From an uncultured Oscillospiraceae bacterium (GTDB lineage: Bacteria > Bacillota_A > Clostridia > Oscillospirales > Acutalibacteraceae): a DNA stretch of 13,943 nt. The notes below the pieces were generated by a model that did not search any database, was not told the DNA's origin, and was given only the letters and a program-made list of their open reading frames with translations. The DNA lies in the NCBI GenBank assembly GCA_905211185.1, contig CAJLZR010000005.1, forward strand, positions 1-13,943, read 5' to 3'. The position numbers and the translations under genes were made by a program. Positions 12,642 through 13,943 of this stretch are shown here, in pieces; within the stretch, counting starts at the first letter, position 1; every line of letters begins with the position of its first letter.

Positions 12642-13943
12642 ATGCATTCCGGAAAACGTGGAATAATAAGACGTATCAATAGTTTAATAAAAGAAAAAGA
12701 GATTTCATGCAAAGAACTTACCAATAAGTATATTGGTGAGATTGAAAAAAGTGATTTAAACGCTTATGTTACGGTATGTAAAGAAGAAGCTTTAAAAGCA
12801 GCCGAAAAAGTAGATAAAAAAGTAAAAAGTGGGGAAAAAATTGGAATTTTGGAAGGCGTCCCCATGACCCTTAAAGATCTAATTTCTACAAAAGGTATTG
12901 AAACCACATGTTGCTCAAAAATACTAAAAGGCTATAAACCGATCTATAACGCTTCGGCATGGGAAGCTTTGCAAAATAAAGGAGCCGTACTTTTAGGTAA
13001 AACCAACATGGACGAATTTGCTATGGGTTCTTCGGGAGAAAACTCCTGCATGGGTAGGGCTAAAAATCCGCATAATAAATCTTGCGTAACAGGCGGCAGC
13101 TCAAGCGGTGGTGCGGCGGCAGTTGCGGGCAATCTTGCAGCTTATGCGCTCGGTTCCGATACCGGTGGTTCTGTTCGTCAACCGGCAAGTTTTTGCGGAA
13201 TAGTGGGTCTAAAACCAACTTATGGCAGAGTTTCACGCTATGGTCTTATTGCTTATGCTTCAAGTTTTGATCAAATAGGCCCCATTGCCCAAACAGCTGA
13301 AGATGCTTCTATAATTTTTGATGCTATTTGCGGATATGATCCCAAGGATTCAACATCTGTTAAAATTAATGAAGCGCCAACATTTGATAATATAAATAAT
13401 GATATAAAAGGTCTTAAAATCGGTATCCCTAATGAATACTACGATGGCGTAAACGAAGAAGTAAAAGCGTCAATTGAAAAAGCTATGAAAGTTTACGAAT
13501 CCTTGGGCGCAGAGATTGAATATTTCAGTTTGCCGGAAGTTAAATATTCACTTTCTGTTTACTATATTTTGGTATGCGCAGAGGCGGCTTCTAATTTAGC
13601 TCGTTTTGATGGCGTACGTTATGGATACCGTACAGAGCACTATAAAGATATAAACGAAATGATGTGCAAAACAAGGAGCGAAGGCTTTGGAGCGGAAGTC
13701 CGCCGCAGAATTTTGCTTGGTAACTATGTTTTAAGCTCAGGATATTATGATGCCTACTATAAAAAAGCGCAAGATTTAAGAGCAGTTATAGCGGGCGCAT
13801 TTAACAAAGCTTTTGAAAAATATGATGTTATTTTGACACCAACATCACCAACAGTAGCATTTGATATAGGTTCTAAATCAAATAATCCATTAGAAATGTA
13901 TTTAGCAGATATATGTACAGTATCAGTAAATATTGCTGGACTT
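12642..13943 (+). CDS. gatA: Asp/Glu-tRNA amidotransferase subunit A, 3' end cut by window
   Basis: The amidase subunit that releases ammonia from glutamine and channels it to GatB. 434 codons are visible without a stop; the family is about 480-490 residues, so the last tenth is missing. The amidase-signature Ser-cis-Ser-Lys triad is present: K78 in MTLKDL, S153 in TGGSSSGGAAA and S177 in GSDTGGSVRQP, each one position earlier than in the S. aureus enzyme as I recall it. The visible end, DICTVSVNIAGL, is the usual DxxTVxxNxAGL motif. The ATG at 12642 (MHSGKRGIIRRINSLIKEKE) has both GGGAGG (10 bases away) and AAAGG (3 bases away) upstream and begins where GatA proteins begin. gatB is presumably next, beyond the window. 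Confidence 0.96.
   Translation, partial: MHSGKRGIIRRINSLIKEKEISCKELTNKYIGEIEKSDLNAYVTVCKEEALKAAEKVDKKVKSGEKIGILEGVPMTLKDLISTKGIETTCCSKILKGYKPIYNASAWEALQNKGAVLLGKTNMDEFAMGSSGENSCMGRAKNPHNKSCVTGGSSSGGAAAVAGNLAAYALGSDTGGSVRQPASFCGIVGLKPTYGRVSRYGLIAYASSFDQIGPIAQTAEDASIIFDAICGYDPKDSTSVKINEAPTFDNINNDIKGLKIGIPNEYYDGVNEEVKASIEKAMKVYESLGAEIEYFSLPEVKYSLSVYYILVCAEAASNLARFDGVRYGYRTEHYKDINEMMCKTRSEGFGAEVRRRILLGNYVLSSGYYDAYYKKAQDLRAVIAGAFNKAFEKYDVILTPTSPTVAFDIGSKSNNPLEMYLADICTVSVNIAGL

Overview
The window looks like chromosome from a low-GC, endospore-forming, anaerobic Firmicute of the class Clostridia. The signs are a spoIIP gene, a rubrerythrin, AT-rich intergenic DNA with strong Shine-Dalgarno sites and TGnTATAAT promoters, Lys-rich housekeeping proteins, and an aspS-gatC-gatA cluster. 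I cannot fix family or genus from this stretch. Both ends are cut: the left edge lies inside spoIIP and the right edge inside gatA.

Positions 1-4380 (+ strand) hold spoIIP (3' part), a small single-span membrane protein, a signal-peptide plus C-terminal-TM protein with no ordinary start codon, murC, rubrerythrin and ndk, ending at a hairpin terminator. spoIIP, the two small membrane proteins and murC are tightly spaced and share an envelope theme: septal peptidoglycan hydrolysis in sporulation and UDP-MurNAc-L-Ala synthesis. Rubrerythrin has its own promoter and probably carries ndk with it.

Positions 4545-7398 are a one-gene island. A near-consensus promoter drives a 911-aa exported protein of no family I recognise, closed by a bidirectional terminator. 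It has a signal peptide, a basic Pro-rich segment, three diverged copies of an 80-90 residue repeat, an Arg/Glu helix between the first two, and a 470-residue C-terminal region. Its Arg:Lys ratio is very different from its neighbours'.

Positions 7408-10264 (- strand) hold smpB with its own promoter; a secreted 206-aa protein with a His-then-Cys arrangement suggestive of a permuted papain-like fold and a possible -1 frameshift site at its end; and a membrane-anchored LysM-G5-M23 endopeptidase. Between smpB and the secreted gene are two striking perfect hairpins. The M23 upstream region carries a promoter, a TGTAAC-type repeat and a Spo0A-box-like heptamer.

Positions 10472-13943 (+ strand) are aspS, gatC and gatA (3' truncated) behind one promoter. 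The AspRS has the RDHGG signature associated with non-discriminating enzymes. With the adjacent amidotransferase genes this points to Asn-tRNA(Asn) made by charging tRNA(Asn) with Asp and then amidating it.

The best candidates for something undescribed are the 911-aa repeat protein, the ATA/ATT-initiated membrane protein, and the putative permuted papain-fold protein with its slippery 3' end.
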